From Trichothecium roseum (Eukaryota > Ascomycota > Sordariomycetes > Hypocreales), in the NCBI GenBank assembly GCA_026184415.1, contig CM047940.1, positions 5,270,001 to 5,334,000 on the forward strand: a DNA stretch of 64,000 bases. The letters run 5' to 3'. The notes under the pieces were generated by a model. The model was not told where the DNA came from. It saw nothing but the letters and a program-made list of their open reading frames with translations, and made no database searches. This document shows, in pieces, positions 22,761-35,117 of the stretch (positions are counted from its first letter, which is position 1; each line of letters starts with the position of its first letter). A program made the translations under genes and the position numbers.

Positions 22761-25700
22761 TTAGACAGGCTCACCCGCTTCTCCCAAACCCTTCTCCCTC
22801 TTCCGGAACCTCCCGAAAAAGGATGCGCCGCCATCCGTTAGTTTTCGCACATCCCACGTGCTCCTGTGCTTTAGATCCGGCCTGTTGGAATTCATCGTCT
22901 CCCTACGGCTGTCAATTTCGGTAAGGCGGCGGATGCGATCGCGGTTCTCGAGCTGTTCCATCTTCTGACGCCGAATGTTCCTGATGGCCACCGAGTTGTA
23001 GGCAGCTTTCTTATGACGCCAGCCCAGCAAGTCCTCGATCCTAACGTAGACGAGACCGAAGCCGACGGATATGACGGTGCGTACCCATTCGCTGAAAGCA
23101 AGGGCCAAAGATACAATTATGACTGCGGCACTAATAGCAACTGTGTTTTTCACAAGTCAGATTGTTAGACTGACTTTAGGGGGCGGAGACAACTTACACA
23201 TGTATTTCAGGGTATCGTTCAACGGAAGAACACCGTCCGAGCTAAACTCGACAACATTCATGCCAAAGATGGAGGTGAAGAAAGAGAGTGGCAACTAGAG
23301 CAGTGAGTGTTAGCCTCGGCTTTCCGAATGTGCTTACTGGCGGGGATCGTAAGGTGCTTACAAAGAAGATGGTGACGACGGTAAAAACGACAATAGACCG
23401 TCCTTGAGTCACCGACTCGTCTGCCCTGCGAATAGCAGCTTTGGCTTCGATGATGTTGGCCTGCTGCTGTTTCATATCCAAAAGCTCACGGACTTGCTTC
23501 CTCGTCTCCGTCTGTAGTTCCTTCATGCTGGCAAGCTCCTCTTTCCTCTGCTCTATGTTGCCCATCGTCCCCGCCATCATCTCAAGTGTCTTCTGCCGGC
23601 ACGGTTCCAAGTCGTCAAATGCCATCGAGTTGTGCCCAAAAGTGCCAAGAGTGCCAAAGCTACCCGATCCACCCCCGCTGCCCATGGACGCTGTCCCGGC
23701 TACACCGTACTTCTCTTGCAAAAACTTGCTGAAGCCGTCCATGGCTTTGAGCTGCTGCCCAAATATATCCTGCATAATGCCAAGTTCATCGACCACCTGC
23801 AGAGCCTCTTCCAGAATACTCCACTCAAAGTTGATATTCAAGGATTTGCGCAGCAGCCTCTCTGCATTCTCCAGAGTCTCAATACTTAGACGGCTGATAT
23901 CTCTACCAAAGCCTTCGTAAGCAATCGTTTTGTTCTCGGCGATGTTGGAAATGGCAGAGCTAAAGAGATTGACGACGTCAGGACGCTCATCGGCGGGCTT
24001 AGAATCGTCGAAAAAGACCTTGGAGCATTCGTCTATAACCACAAGGGCAATGTCATGCACCGAGCCGATCTCTTCAGGGGGCATCGAGTTGAACCGATCC
24101 CGGATACTGCGATGAACTGCTGAGGGGTCTGGCTTGTTACGACCCCAGCGGCGGGGAAAGGCTGATATCACCGTGTCTGTCTGTGTTTTAGTCACTCGCC
24201 ATCTCTCAGCAGAGGGAATGTCTCCTTTACGACTTACTGTCATCCAGAATCCACAGCCACAGCTGGTCCACCATGACAATCCTTGATGTCGCTTCCGGAT
24301 CAAGGTCTATGTTGGGGTTTCTTGTTCCACGACAGACGACCTGGTCCTTGTCCCTCCTTGCTGTGTCTCCGGCAGTCCAGTAATAGAACTGCTCCAGGGT
24401 TCGCCTGGCATGCAAAGGAGGGTCTGAGTAAAGGTGATCCTCGATCAGCCTGCCATCGGCCGCTTCATCAATGATTTGGTACAGCTTGGCTACGTGCCAA
24501 AAGTACTTGGCCAATGGCGTTTGTGGACGCCAAGCAATCCTGCCTTTTTCCTTGCGCTCGCCTTCGAAACCTGTCATGGGACGCTTCAGGTCGAACTCGC
24601 CACGCTGAGCTTGGTCTTGGGCCCCGCGGGCTACATCTGCAAGACCCCCTCCCCGACGCCAACGGTTGGTAGTTGCACGACGGAGCCGGTCTTGGGTGTC
24701 TTTTCTCCCCTTGGCAACTTGAACAAACTGGCGCATACGGCGAAGGCGCTTTTCTACCTCCCAGTGAAGGAACGGCATCTGTCATGCGGCGTGAGAAAGA
24801 GAGTAAAACATGGAAACAAAAGGGACCTATATAAATATCCGGGGCAGCTTACATAAAAGACTACGTCTTTCCCGCGGCTAAGCTCACTGGGACGACGATG
24901 ATCTGCCCTTGTCATGGGCGCAGATGGTACTGTCGAGCACCGCGTCGCAATCTGACGGGCGTGCGCCGGCAGGCTGGCACCTCCTCGCTGCTGGCCTCTC
25001 CAGAGCTCGTTCCGAAGTAACCTCTGGGAGTTAGACTTGAGGCCGAGCACCCTCTTGTGGTCAAACTCGACGCCCTCTTCACCGTAGTACCTCATTATGG
25101 CTTCCTGTATGGATTCGTTAACGCAACGTGTACTCCGTATTGCTGGCACGTTTCTCTTCTGGGAAGCTTACCTCGACCCATTTCATGTTATTAGCCGGCA
25201 GGTGAAAATAACGGAAACGATCCTTCTTATGGCACCGCTTTAATGGCGTGCCCTCCTTGTTGTACAAGAACTGCTGTATGGAAATCTTTTGGTGCGGGAA
25301 CTCGCCATGGACAAGAGGGTTATCCGAGTTCACCCAGCCGTGATCCTCGTTCCACTCGATGAGCCAGCCGTTGTAGCCATAATCTTCCTTTGTAGGATCA
25401 TCTTCGATGAAGCCCTTTTCGTCGGCAGAGGGGGCAGCGTCGAGGCCTGGGATGTACTCGTCAGGCGTCATCTGGCGCTGCCAACGGCCGTACTTTTCCG
25501 ATTGCCAGTTTTTTACCATGTTGAGCACCTTCTTGTCTCTGATTCGCGGCCTGCCCAGACCATCACGCTCGGCAGCTTTGATTTGGATCAGGTCCGCCTC
25601 AGCTCTCTTGACAGCCACATCACGCCATTTCTTGCGGGATTCGTCAAGGAGAGCAACGAGAGGCAACTGATCAGATGCATGTACTCGGTAGTCCTTGAAG

Positions 25701-25948
25701 TGCTTCCGGAAGTACCGGATTCGCTGTATCTCTTTCCGGATGAGCTCCTGTGCTGATGTATCAGCATTCAAGTACAGACTCTCTCGATTCCGAATACGAG
25801 CTCTGAGGAACTCTCCCCAGGAATCTAGAGTATCGGTAGTATCGGGATACTCGTCTAGGACGTCGTAGAAGTATTCATCGAGTCCCTGCTGAGGTGGCTG
25901 CGGTACATGCGATACACTGGAGCTGCCGTCAGTCATACCGTCCTTCAT
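22761..25948 (-). CDS. CorA-like Mg2+ transporter family protein (fungal, long form)
   Basis: Six exons: 25948-25172, 25104-24853, 24778-24238, 24176-23362, 23294-23198, 23140-22761 (953 aa). All junctions have GTAAG donors and keep frame. The C-terminal third is the CorA type: a helical region, coiled-coil RQKTLEMMAGTMGNIEQRKEELA.., first membrane span SIVVFTVVTIFFLPLSFFTSI, the FGMNV motif that defines the channel mouth, and second span FAISAAVIIVSLALAF (formed across the last intron). The N-terminal 600 residues are soluble and include DQLWLWILDDNTVISAFPRRWG, typical of fungal CorA-like proteins related to NACHT/ankyrin-type family members. Likely plasma or organelle membrane protein; ion specificity cannot be read from sequence. 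A GTACTCCGTA element sits in its first intron (about 25129-25139). Confidence 0.82.
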
Positions 25949-27158
25949 CGGGGACAGTATTTGGTGGTAGGTAGCAATTGGGAACAGTGGTGATGTAAGA
26001 TTTATCCTTGTCCGCCTTCTTCTTCTTCTTCTTCTCCTCTTCTTCCAGTCCCCCTCACTCTTCTCTCGTGCTTTCTCTTTCGTCTGATACCTTTCCGGAG
26101 CTCTATCCCGACGATCCCCACAGAGACTGCGCTAAGCGACTTGCAAGATCCAGTTAATAGAGCAGAAAGACGTGGCGTTCAAATCATCTAATCATTAGCT
26201 ATGTCATAAAAGTCATAAAAGATAGGCAAAACATGAACAAAATCAAAGAAACAATCTTCCGTTAAAGAAGCACCCTGGGATAAGGAGCTAGAGGTTGAGG
26301 TGGAAAGAGGAGCAAGAAAACGGGATAGAAGCTGGAAGGATCTGGACGGAGGTGAAATGCTGGGAGGGAGACCTGGAAGAAAAAAAGGCGGAGCTTTACT
26401 CGTTTGGCGGGCTTCCCACCTACGGTCTCTCTGACCTAACTGCCTTCCAGGTTAGCTCAGGTAGCTTAAGTTGTGTCGGGAAGCACCACCCGCACCACCC
26501 GCACCACCCGCACCACCAGCCCATCAGCTGCAGTAGCTGCAGTAGCAGTAATTGGTAGTAGTAGCATCTACATCAAGTTCTAGCGGTGGGCGTTTTCCCC
26601 CCTCCAGCGGACTCTTCTTGTCACCACCGGCGTGGCGCCACAACTCTCCCTCCCCCGCCCTCCTCCAAAAAACCCTCGCTCCGAGGGGGGCTGTGGGCGA
26701 AGTCGAAGTAGTACATAGTGGCGGTAGTGGGATAGCGGTGGGGGAATACCGGGATGTGGGAAGCCATTGACCAATCAGGAGCGTAAATTCACAGCGATTG
26801 CATTTGGGAATGTCGCTCTGCCCCTCCACCTCCAGTATCGCCCCCTGTAACACCCCCTGGCAAATGCAGTGGAACCCCCTGCAGCACAGACGGTGTGAGA
26901 GTTAAAATGTTTAAAAAAGAAGAAAAACCGACCACAAAATTCAAAGTTCGGCTGCCAACGCAAAAAGACGGCGGGATACGGTGCGGCTCTTCGGTGGGGA
27001 AGCTCACTCATCGGCCACGAACCCCCCGAGGCTAGTTAGCCAGTCAACCTCCAACAGAGGTGGGCAGATGAAGTGAGTACATGTGTCCATGTGTTATCAT
27101 CTCTATTACAAATATCGCATCCATCATATATACGGAGCATAACCTTGGTATCCATGTC
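25949..27158. other. Intergenic, PEX1 3' end to CorA-like promoter
   Basis: No supported gene in 1.2 kb. A 9-bp unit CGCACCACC is repeated about three to four times near 26488-26516, followed by CAGTAGCTG direct repeats. The part nearest 25949 should hold the promoter of the CorA-like gene. Confidence 0.5.
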
Positions 27159-30100
27159 TCACATGAGACTGCTCCGTCCTCCAATCTCATTGCTGCCCTG
27201 CCCATCCTTGAGCTGCCCACTTCTCCCGACAACAAATTCGTGGTATATCCTCTGTAGCCTCATCCGCTCATCACGACTGATACTTGCTCTCGTGTTCTCC
27301 AACGCCTTCTCTAAATGCTCCAGATCGACGACGACTTCCCTCTGCTCTGATGCGCTCTCCTTGACTTCAGTAGCAACGGATGATGACATGCTTGCACCCC
27401 GCTGCGCCTGCTTGGTCTTCTTCTTAGCTGCCTTGATTTCTTCTAGTTTGGTAGCGATGACTGCGTTTTCCGCGTATGTTGCTGAGGCGCTTTTTGGTGC
27501 CGAGTCAGCATCTGGTGCTGTGTCAAGACCGTAACGGAACTGGACAAAGTTTGCAGGCCTAATAGTATTGCGTTTGCCATTTACTTGGCGTGTGCTCGTA
27601 CCCGTCGCTTCACCAACATCCAATACGTCGTGAATGGCTTCCAGCTGTGAGTTGGACACCAATGCCTGCAGATCAGCACCCGAGAAGCCTGCCGTGCGCT
27701 CCGCAATGGAGAACATGGCATCGTCGGTCATGTCGATGCCCAGCCTGACCTTTTGTAGAAGAACCTTTATAATATCCAGTCTCTCCTCAGCATTTGGCAG
27801 GCCGCATAGTAGAGATTTGTCAAGACGGCCAGGTCGGAGAAGGGCAGGGTCGATTAGGTCTGGTCGCGAAGTCGCTGCCAGCACGTAAACACCGGATAGC
27901 CCCTCGGCACCGTCCATCTGCGTGAGAAGCTGGTTCACCACGCGATCCGTCACACCTGTCGAGTCATGTCCACGCTTGGGCGCGATAGAGTCAAACTCGT
28001 CGAAGAACAGGACGCAGGGCTTCGCAGCTTGAGCGCGATCAAAAAGATCCCGCACACTCTTTTCAGAAGCACCGATGTACTTGTTCAGAATTTCAGGTCC
28101 CTTGACGCTGATGAAGTTGAGCCCGCACTCTCCCGCCACTGCACTGGCGAGCAGGGTCTTGCCACAACCGGGGTAACCATATAGAAGGAGACCTGACCGT
28201 AACCTCAAAGGGCATTGGGCAAAGATGGGGGCGTATTTTGTCGGATACTGCAGCGTTTCCAGAAGTACTTGTCTTGTCTCCAACAGGCCCCCGATAGATT
28301 TGAAAGTCATGGTAGAGCTCTGGAGGGAAACGTTGCGAAGAGAGGCGGGGGTGAAGCCCTTGAGGGCGTTTTCAAAATCCGTCTTGCCCAAGAACACCGT
28401 GCTCGTCTCGGTGTCGGAGACGTTTGATGCAATTGACCGCATGATGGCTTCATTTCTTGCCCTGGAGACGAGGACTTTCAAATCACCAGGCATGTAACCA
28501 TCTGTTGAGCCAGCGATATCCAGAAAGTCCAGGTCCGATTCAAGGATAAACCCGCCGGATTTCTTTGGCCGCTGTAGCTCTCGGCTGCCCTGGCTTGCGC
28601 CTCCGTCCATCCAATCCCCATCACTGGCTTCAGCCGCGCTGCTACCGTCTGCTGTAACTGGGCGGCTGACCTCGCTATCAGGTCTGGGCACCTCATCCGC
28701 ATGTGTCGCATCTTGGTACGCTATGGATTCCATGACTCTTCTGCGAGCTTCCTTGTTTGGTGCCTTGAGCTCTACAATTTCTCGTACGACGTGACCGCTC
28801 ACGACGACATTATTCAGTGACTCTTTGCCCGCAGCTGTGGCGAGCATGACCACGCCGCTTTCCCTTGTGCAATACTGACGTACCGAAGCGCATATTAGCT
28901 CACTGACCTGTCGACTTCGCCCGTTGTCGTTGCCGACTTGAAGTTCCGTCTCTACAGGGCAGAGCTTATCTATGTCATCCAGTACCACAACAGCTTTGCC
29001 TCCCAGGCGGGCGCCCCAACTGGCCAGCATAAACAGCCTATTCAGCGTCTCTTTAATCGTAGAAACTCTCGTCTCGTCTGTCACTAGTTGCTGACATGGG
29101 AAATAAATTGCGTAGAAAAGCATGTCTTCCCGCAGCGTCTGGGCGAGGTATCTGGCTATTGACGTCTTGCCAGACCCCATTCCGCCTGTCAACAGGGCTG
29201 ATGATAGATGAGCAAGTTGAGTCTGTAAGTTCTGAAGGAGTTCATCAATGCCGACAAGTAAAGCATCATTGGTCGGTTGAAGTTCATAGATCTCGGACTC
29301 TTGCAACCAAGGAGGGCGAGGAACAGCTTGTTGAAAGTCCACCGGCAGCTTGTCGTCAACGCCCAACAGCCAAGTAGTGTCTTTTCCAGCATCCTGGGCC
29401 TGATGCTCAGAGCTGTACTCGAACCGGATGATACCTCCTTCCCACCCTTGAGGCGCTTCCAGACCATTGTACGTTGTGAAAACAGCGCCATCCGTCACCG
29501 GCCCTTTCAGCAGTCCCTCTGAGCCTTTCGGTGAAGAATATATGTGTCTAAAGCGCTTAGCTGACTCTTCTTTCTCCGCCTTTGACTCGCCACCGAATTT
29601 AAGACCCTCATTGCTGTGTGATCCGACGGCAAAAGGGAATACTTTGATCTGTTTGACCGACCCTCGGCCAAGCTGTTGAGGTGCTGCCTGAACTTTGACT
29701 ACACCACCCACGAGCCCCGGACAGCCAAGGGCAGCGCATAGAGGGGATGATAGAGCCGCCGTCTGCCCACTCGGAGGGTCATCCCAAGGACGCAACAGGG
29801 CAATCAATTTGGTGGAGGCGGGTGTAGGAGCTGCTGCAGCGGCAGCAGCATCATCAGGCTGAGGCTTTTGTAACCCGGCAGGTTTCATCACATCCACCAC
29901 ACCGTAGTTTACGCCATTGAAGCCACTCGAAGAGAGGAGGTCACGGTCAACCCACACGCTCAAGTCCAAAGAGTCAGGTTCGCCATCAAACCACTCTTCG
30001 CAAGCTGCCCGGTCAATGCCTCGGACGAATAGTGTTGGCTTCTTTTCTTCCCTAGCATTGCGCTTCCTCACCGTACTCGTGCCGCTGCGCTTGGATTTTG

Positions 30101-30877
30101 AGGTACTCGCAACGCTGCGGTGATCTCCGCTGCTCGGCTGGGTTTTGGCTCTCGTCTTTGGCGCAACAATCACCTCGGCATTGGGCGAGAGTTTTGCAAA
30201 TGCGAAATCTGCAGGGGGCAGAGGGTCCAAAGACGCAACCTTGATGTTTGCAGTCGAGGTGGGCGAAAGGTGAAGAGTCAGGGTGTGCGCAGAAGCTGGC
30301 GGAGCATCTTTGTCGGTCGGCTTATAGGCGGGATTCGGTAGAGCGCGGACCTGAGACTGAAGATTTAATTCCAGGAACGTAGCATGGAGCTCAATGATCT
30401 CCCAGTCCTCGGGGGTAAGTGGCTCAATGTTGATGGTGTGTGCGATAGGGGGATCAACATGGACCGTAGCCGTGACCTTTTGGCCATCGGTGAGTTCCAA
30501 GGCATTGGCGAGCGTTGCGTCAATCTCGACGAGCTGTGTATCTTGCTCCCTGGAGCCTCTAATCCCATTCGCGCTGGGTGCCGCCACCTTTCTCTTGCTG
30601 GGCATGCCAGTCCATCCTACAAATACGGATCGCTGCTGTGACGCGCCAGCCTGGGGGTTCGCTCGCACGCGTAATTCAACGATGACATTTTGGGCTGGCT
30701 ACACGCATGATACATTAGCAATGAGGCTAGGTGATGTGGTGTCTATAACAGGCCTGCCCCTACCGTGTTCAAGTTGACAAGAAGCGAAACGAGCGTCGGT
30801 GGCAGGTTCACAAGACAGTTCTTGAGATGGACGAGGGACAACTCGGCGGGCGTTGATTGCGCGCTTCTGGGAGCCAT
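27159..30877 (-). CDS. PEX1: Peroxisomal AAA ATPase Pex1
   Basis: Two exons, 30877-30764 and 30698-27159 (1217 aa). Pex1 forms the Pex1-Pex6 hexamer that extracts ubiquitinated Pex5 from the peroxisomal membrane. Exon 1 encodes LSLVHLKNCLVNLPPTLVSLLVNLNT and joins PAQNVIVELRVR, the conserved N-terminal double-psi-barrel start. The D1 ATPase has Walker A GGMGSGKTS (about residue 540) and Walker B VVVLDDIDK; D2 has GYPGCGKT (about residue 880), FFDEFDSIAPKRG, and the Pex1/6 signature ATSRPDLIDPALLRPGRLD. Length is close to fungal homologues. The single intron (30699-30763) has GTAGGG donor and GTGTAG acceptor. An acidic linker with DGDWMDGGAS lies between the ATPase domains. Confidence 0.96.
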
Positions 30878-31907
30878 TGCGGCGATTGAGCGAGCCACCG
30901 ATGGCAGGCAACTACTACTATCCTCAGTTTCGAGCGAATGTAATGGTTTATGTTGGGTTGCCTAAACACGGTCAAGAAAGAAGTCGCCTCGGTCAAGCCC
31001 AGAGTTGGATGGTAGTCAAAGCCGAGGTCCTTGGTGCCTTTTAGTGGGCTATTACTCCGTGTTGGCTAAAGTAGCGGTACCTCCTCCGTCTTGTCCGTAC
31101 CAAGCACTCCGTCAGGTACAGACACATGCCGCTGCTGGGGGACCGCGCGCTCGGCCGCTGGCTGCTGGAAGATGGAGCAATAACGCACAGACGCTTCTTA
31201 GGTACAGGTAATCCGCACTGAGGCACTGTACGTATGTACAAAGCACTCCGTGCTGTGGCAGTTGGTACGGATCTAACAGTAATACAGGCACTAAGAGCAG
31301 TGAGAATTCGCTGGCGACATCTCAACCACTACATCTACAAAAGCCAATTGGGTTTGCGCGATTGAAGATTAGTAGCCCATGGTGTGTGCAACTTTTGTCG
31401 GTCATTGCCCAATTATTATGATAAAATGCAGGTACGCACGTTTACATACCTCAAGAAAAACGCCTACATCGTCCCGCCTTTTCTTTTTGCTCGACAAAGG
31501 CAAGTGGTGTATCAGTACGCAGTGCTTCCTACTTTATACATGAAGTGTCAAGTCGTTACGAAGAAAGCACCAACATGAGGTTCTGCGGGGTGCATTCGTC
31601 ACATCCCGACACCACCTTTACTCTGCATACAGCTACGGAGTGTTTCTTTCTTACTACTACTAATCGACATAGTCGGTATCAATAATATCTCATTCCAATT
31701 TTACGCCTTGCTACAATTGCACGATGCTTTCAAAAAGTCTTGTACAAACGACCTGACACAGCTAGTCTCACACCTTCCAACGATAGCGGGATTGATTTGT
31801 GTTTCAATTTATTCAAGCTCGGCTTTTGGGTATTTCATTACATGTCATTACAATTTTTTTTATAAAAAAAAAGTCATCAACGCCATCGTCCTTGGAAAAA
31901 CTGCCTC
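30878..31907. other. Intergenic, PUT1 3' end to PEX1 promoter
   Basis: No supported gene in 1.0 kb. Contains a few degenerate CACTCCGT-type elements (near 31106 and 31244) and a poly-A stretch near 31863-31871 close to the PUT1 stop. Confidence 0.5.
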
Positions 31908-33325
31908 CTATGCGCGCCCAAATACTCTTTGCCAGAGCTCCTTCGTCAAAGCCTCGGTCATGTTGTTCGTCCTCTCAACAGCGCCGCGGTTCTCAACGGC
32001 ACGGCGGTGCAAGTAACCCATACACTCGGAAACGGATCCCCAGGTCAGGAACTTGAAGATCTTGGGGATGGACTTCCTGTCCATGGTACCTGCCTCGACA
32101 CAATTGTCATAGTTGTCCAGCAACTCGCAGCTCAGCTCGTCCGCCATGCCCATAACCTGACCGCTCTCGAGGACTGTCGTCGGCAGACCTGCCTCAACCC
32201 TCTTGCTGTGTGCGGCGAAAGCCTTGTGGGCACTGGCCTGGTTGTGTGTGGCTAGGAAGAGCACGGAAGCGGGGAACTTCGTGGCACCCCTTGCGGCCTC
32301 GGGCAGTGTCTGGTTGATGAACATGCTGGAGATGCCGTCGTAGCATCGGTCGGTATCCTCTTTGGTGTCGTGGATCAGCTGCCTAGGCTCATGCTCGATG
32401 TATGCTCCGCGCACAAGCTTGAGGCCGACGTTCCACCCCTCGCGCGCCGCCAATGCTACATGACGGTCGGCATTTGCCCGGGCACCCTTCAGGTACGCCT
32501 GGATCGTGTTGGTGACAAGTGTTTGTCCCCGGTTGAACTTGCGCATCAGCTCGATGACCCACTCATCAAGGCCAGGCTGGAGTGCCTGCTGCTCAGCGTC
32601 GATCCAGAGCCGTGAGCCTTGCCGCTGTGTCGCCTCGCAGATGTCGAATAGAGCTGCTTGTACTGCCGGAGGCATGGGTTTACCAGCCTTCATGGCATCG
32701 ACTGCCACCGGTCCAGCACCAGTTACTCTGTCACAATTGGTTAGTCGATCATGTATTGGAACCTTTCTCTGAAATCGGAAACTCACTTGACTGCAAGCCA
32801 ATCCTCGGATCCAATCATCTGCAAGGTTTTGAGGACCTCATCTTTCCAATCTTCGATCATCTTGTACATGGCCGGGCTGTACTCTGCCCCGTTGGCATGA
32901 GCGCCACTGTGCGAAGCGCTAAGAACAATCTCTTTGGCGAACCCCAAGATGATACCCTGATATCCTACTCTCTTCATCTCCGCCATTGTACGCCTGACAT
33001 CCCGCCGGCTTGTTCCGGCACAGAACTGGTCGTATATGCTCCACCGCAGCAGCTGGTTCAGCACTGGGTTGCGGTCTGGGCTGAGGAGCAGCGAGTCGGA
33101 TTTTGTGAGGACACTCAGGATGGCGAGGGAGGGGCGCATGATCCATGGCTTGGTCATGAGTGATGTGAGAAGCAGTGAACGGACGAGAGTCTTTGTGGGA
33201 AGCCGTGAAAGTGCCGTCTTGGGCACAGGCACAGGATGAAGGGGGACGGCGGTGCCATGGCCCAAGTGAGCGCCGAGCTGCTCAGCAACTCGAAAAGAGG
33301 ATGCTTGAATGTTGCGAGTGGACAT
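31908..33325 (-). CDS. PUT1: Proline dehydrogenase, mitochondrial
   Basis: Two exons, 33325-32787 and 32727-31908 (452 aa). This FAD enzyme oxidises proline to pyrroline-5-carboxylate on the inner mitochondrial membrane, the first step of proline catabolism. The splice gives DWLAVKVTGAGPVAVDAM. The barrel motifs are present: SRLWIDAEQQALQPGLD, NTIQAYLKGA, NVGLKLVRGAYIEHEP, FLATHNQAS and the C-terminal FLTWGSVSECMGYLHRRAVENRGAVERT. The N-terminus (MSTRNIQASSFRVAEQLGAH) is Arg/Ser-containing and lacks early acids, fitting a mitochondrial presequence. It faces a Zn2Cys6 regulator; candidate activator sites lie 290-410 bp upstream of its start. Confidence 0.96.
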
Positions 33326-33615
33326 TATTAGTGTGTATCGGTATCAAGGTCGTCCTTTGTCCTGATATTGATGATATTATTGATGATATGAAAAATCCGG
33401 GGACATTCCTCCTAGGAGAAAGGAGGGTGGGAAGCATGCTTTATTATGTTGTTGCTGCTTATCTGAGTTTGGGCAGAGAACGGCTACCGGATCGCTTGGA
33501 CTCTCCATGATCGGACCAGCCTAGGTTCTGATATCGTGAGGCGTACCAGCGTAATCCGCAAACCTTACCGGAGACCACTTCACCAAGCCGCCCACGGGTG
33601 CTTATCGTGGTGTAT

Positions 33616-33630
33616 CGGAAGCGCGAACCG
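33616..33630. promoter_or_regulatory. CGG-N9-CCG inverted half-sites
   Basis: CGG at 33616-33618 and CCG at 33628-33630, the arrangement bound by dimeric Zn2Cys6 proteins. About 290 bp upstream of PUT1. Function inferred from form and place only. Confidence 0.35.
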
Positions 33631-33700
33631 CGGTATGCCGCAGCAATCCGTTCCTGAAACCAGCTGGCAGCCTGGTCGCCTCTATCTGCACGGTCCACAA

Positions 33701-33715
33701 CGGAGGGCCCTTCCG
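33701..33715. promoter_or_regulatory. CGG-N9-CCG near-palindrome
   Basis: CGG at 33701-33703, CCG at 33713-33715, with a GGGCCC core, so the whole element is nearly palindromic. Same spacing as the pair at 33616-33630. Confidence 0.35.
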
Positions 33716-33722
33716 ACACCCA

Positions 33723-33731
33723 CCGGCCCGG
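33723..33731. promoter_or_regulatory. CCGG-N-CCGG site, PrnA-like
   Basis: CCGGCCCGG matches the CCGG-N-CCGG inverted repeat known as a binding site of the Aspergillus proline activator PrnA. It lies about 400 bp upstream of PUT1 and toward the regulator gene. Confidence 0.4.
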
Positions 33732-34260
33732 CGTCAAAAGCGACTTTCCATCGCCTAATTATTATCAATTGGGTCGATTTAAGGCCCGATTCGATCTCGT
33801 GATACTATTTCACTTGCACTAGGCCCTTCTCGAAGTTTTCTTCTGCGTCACGGGTTCTTCTGCACTGCCTTAGCTCCCGGAGGAGAACGTTACCCTCTGC
33901 GATAGTCGGGTCTACGCGCGGAGGAGGAAGAGGGCATGTCGATTAAGTACTAGGATGCTGCAACATGAGTAAGACGTCGGGATGATTGCATTGCATGTGT
34001 GGTGAGCACGGTTTACGTCTGTTAGGGCTATCCCGTAGAGCCTACGGTACGGAGTACGGAGTACAGAGCATCGATCTCAGAAAGGTTGCCGATGAGAGGT
34101 TGCAGTGACGAAATATCAATACATGGCATCACGATTGTCACGGGCCGGGACAACGGGTTGTGGTGGCACGACGATTATGAGTGGGAAGACTTCCAAGGCT
34201 CAATTGATGCTGATCTTTGATGGCATGACGACTCGATGATGAGAAATGATGCATTCGATT

Positions 34261-34290
34261 TGTCAAGAGGTGTCAAGAGGTGTCAAGAGG
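34261..34290. repeat. Three tandem copies of TGTCAAGAGG
   Basis: Exact 10-bp unit repeated three times, preceded by partial similarity (TTTGTCAAGAGG boundary). Located about 830 bp before the Zn2Cys6 gene. Confidence 0.9.
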
Positions 34291-35117
34291 TGGTGGCAGG
34301 ATGGGAGCAAACGGGGTAAAGCTTTGGGGGGAGAAAAAACAAAGGATGGGGGAGAGGAGCGAAATCGGCCAGTAACCCGGCACTCCGTATCGATGGATGG
34401 CACCAAAGATGGTCGGTCGAAAAGCTTAAATCCAGTCGGACTCCCCTTCCGACCTTTGACAGGCAGATTCCTCGGATGCTTCGTATACACCTGGATGCGG
34501 GCGACATGCAGGGTCCTGGTTCAGGTCTTGGTGTGCATACCGGATTCAGCAAGTCGATACCACATTCTCAGGTTTCTTGGCTTCCAAGCTTTCTTAGTCC
34601 CGGCATCAGGATCGACGACCAGACCCTGATAGATAAGAGAGAAAGAGAGAGAGGGAGGCTTTGACTGTTCCCCACATTGGCCACACACATACACGCACGC
34701 ACATACTACGGAGCACACTCACCTCGTGTTGATCTATTTGTCCTATCACGAACATTTGATACGGAGTATTATCTCCATCGCGCGTCGCGACTTGCCGCGT
34801 GCCACCCAGACCCTGGCGATAGCGAAATCGGAGTGGCTGTTTTTTTTTTTTTTTTGCTGGCCGGCTCGCTGCTGGCCATCTACCCAACAAGCGAACCTTT
34901 CAATCCGGTGCTACCTCCGAGGTCTTACTCCGATCCTCTTCCGATCCAACTTCAACAATCCCACCTTGACACATCGGATGGCTTTTCCCGCCCTGCATCA
35001 ATTGCCAGCCACCTTGAACACATTGATTGGTCTGAAACACAGACACCTTCCGTCTGATCCAGAGACGAGATAAGAAGAAAAAAAAAAGATATCTCGATTA
35101 TACGCCGATTGCGAGAC

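Larger units (their letters stand above)
33326..35117. promoter_or_regulatory. Divergent spacer between PUT1 and the Zn2Cys6 regulator
   Basis: 1.8 kb without a supported gene. Holds CGG/CCG half-site pairs clustered at 33616-33731, a tandem GTACGGAGTACGGAGTAC at 34047-34064, and three tandem copies of TGTCAAGAGG at 34261-34290. A T16-like run lies near 34841-34855. Confidence 0.6.
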
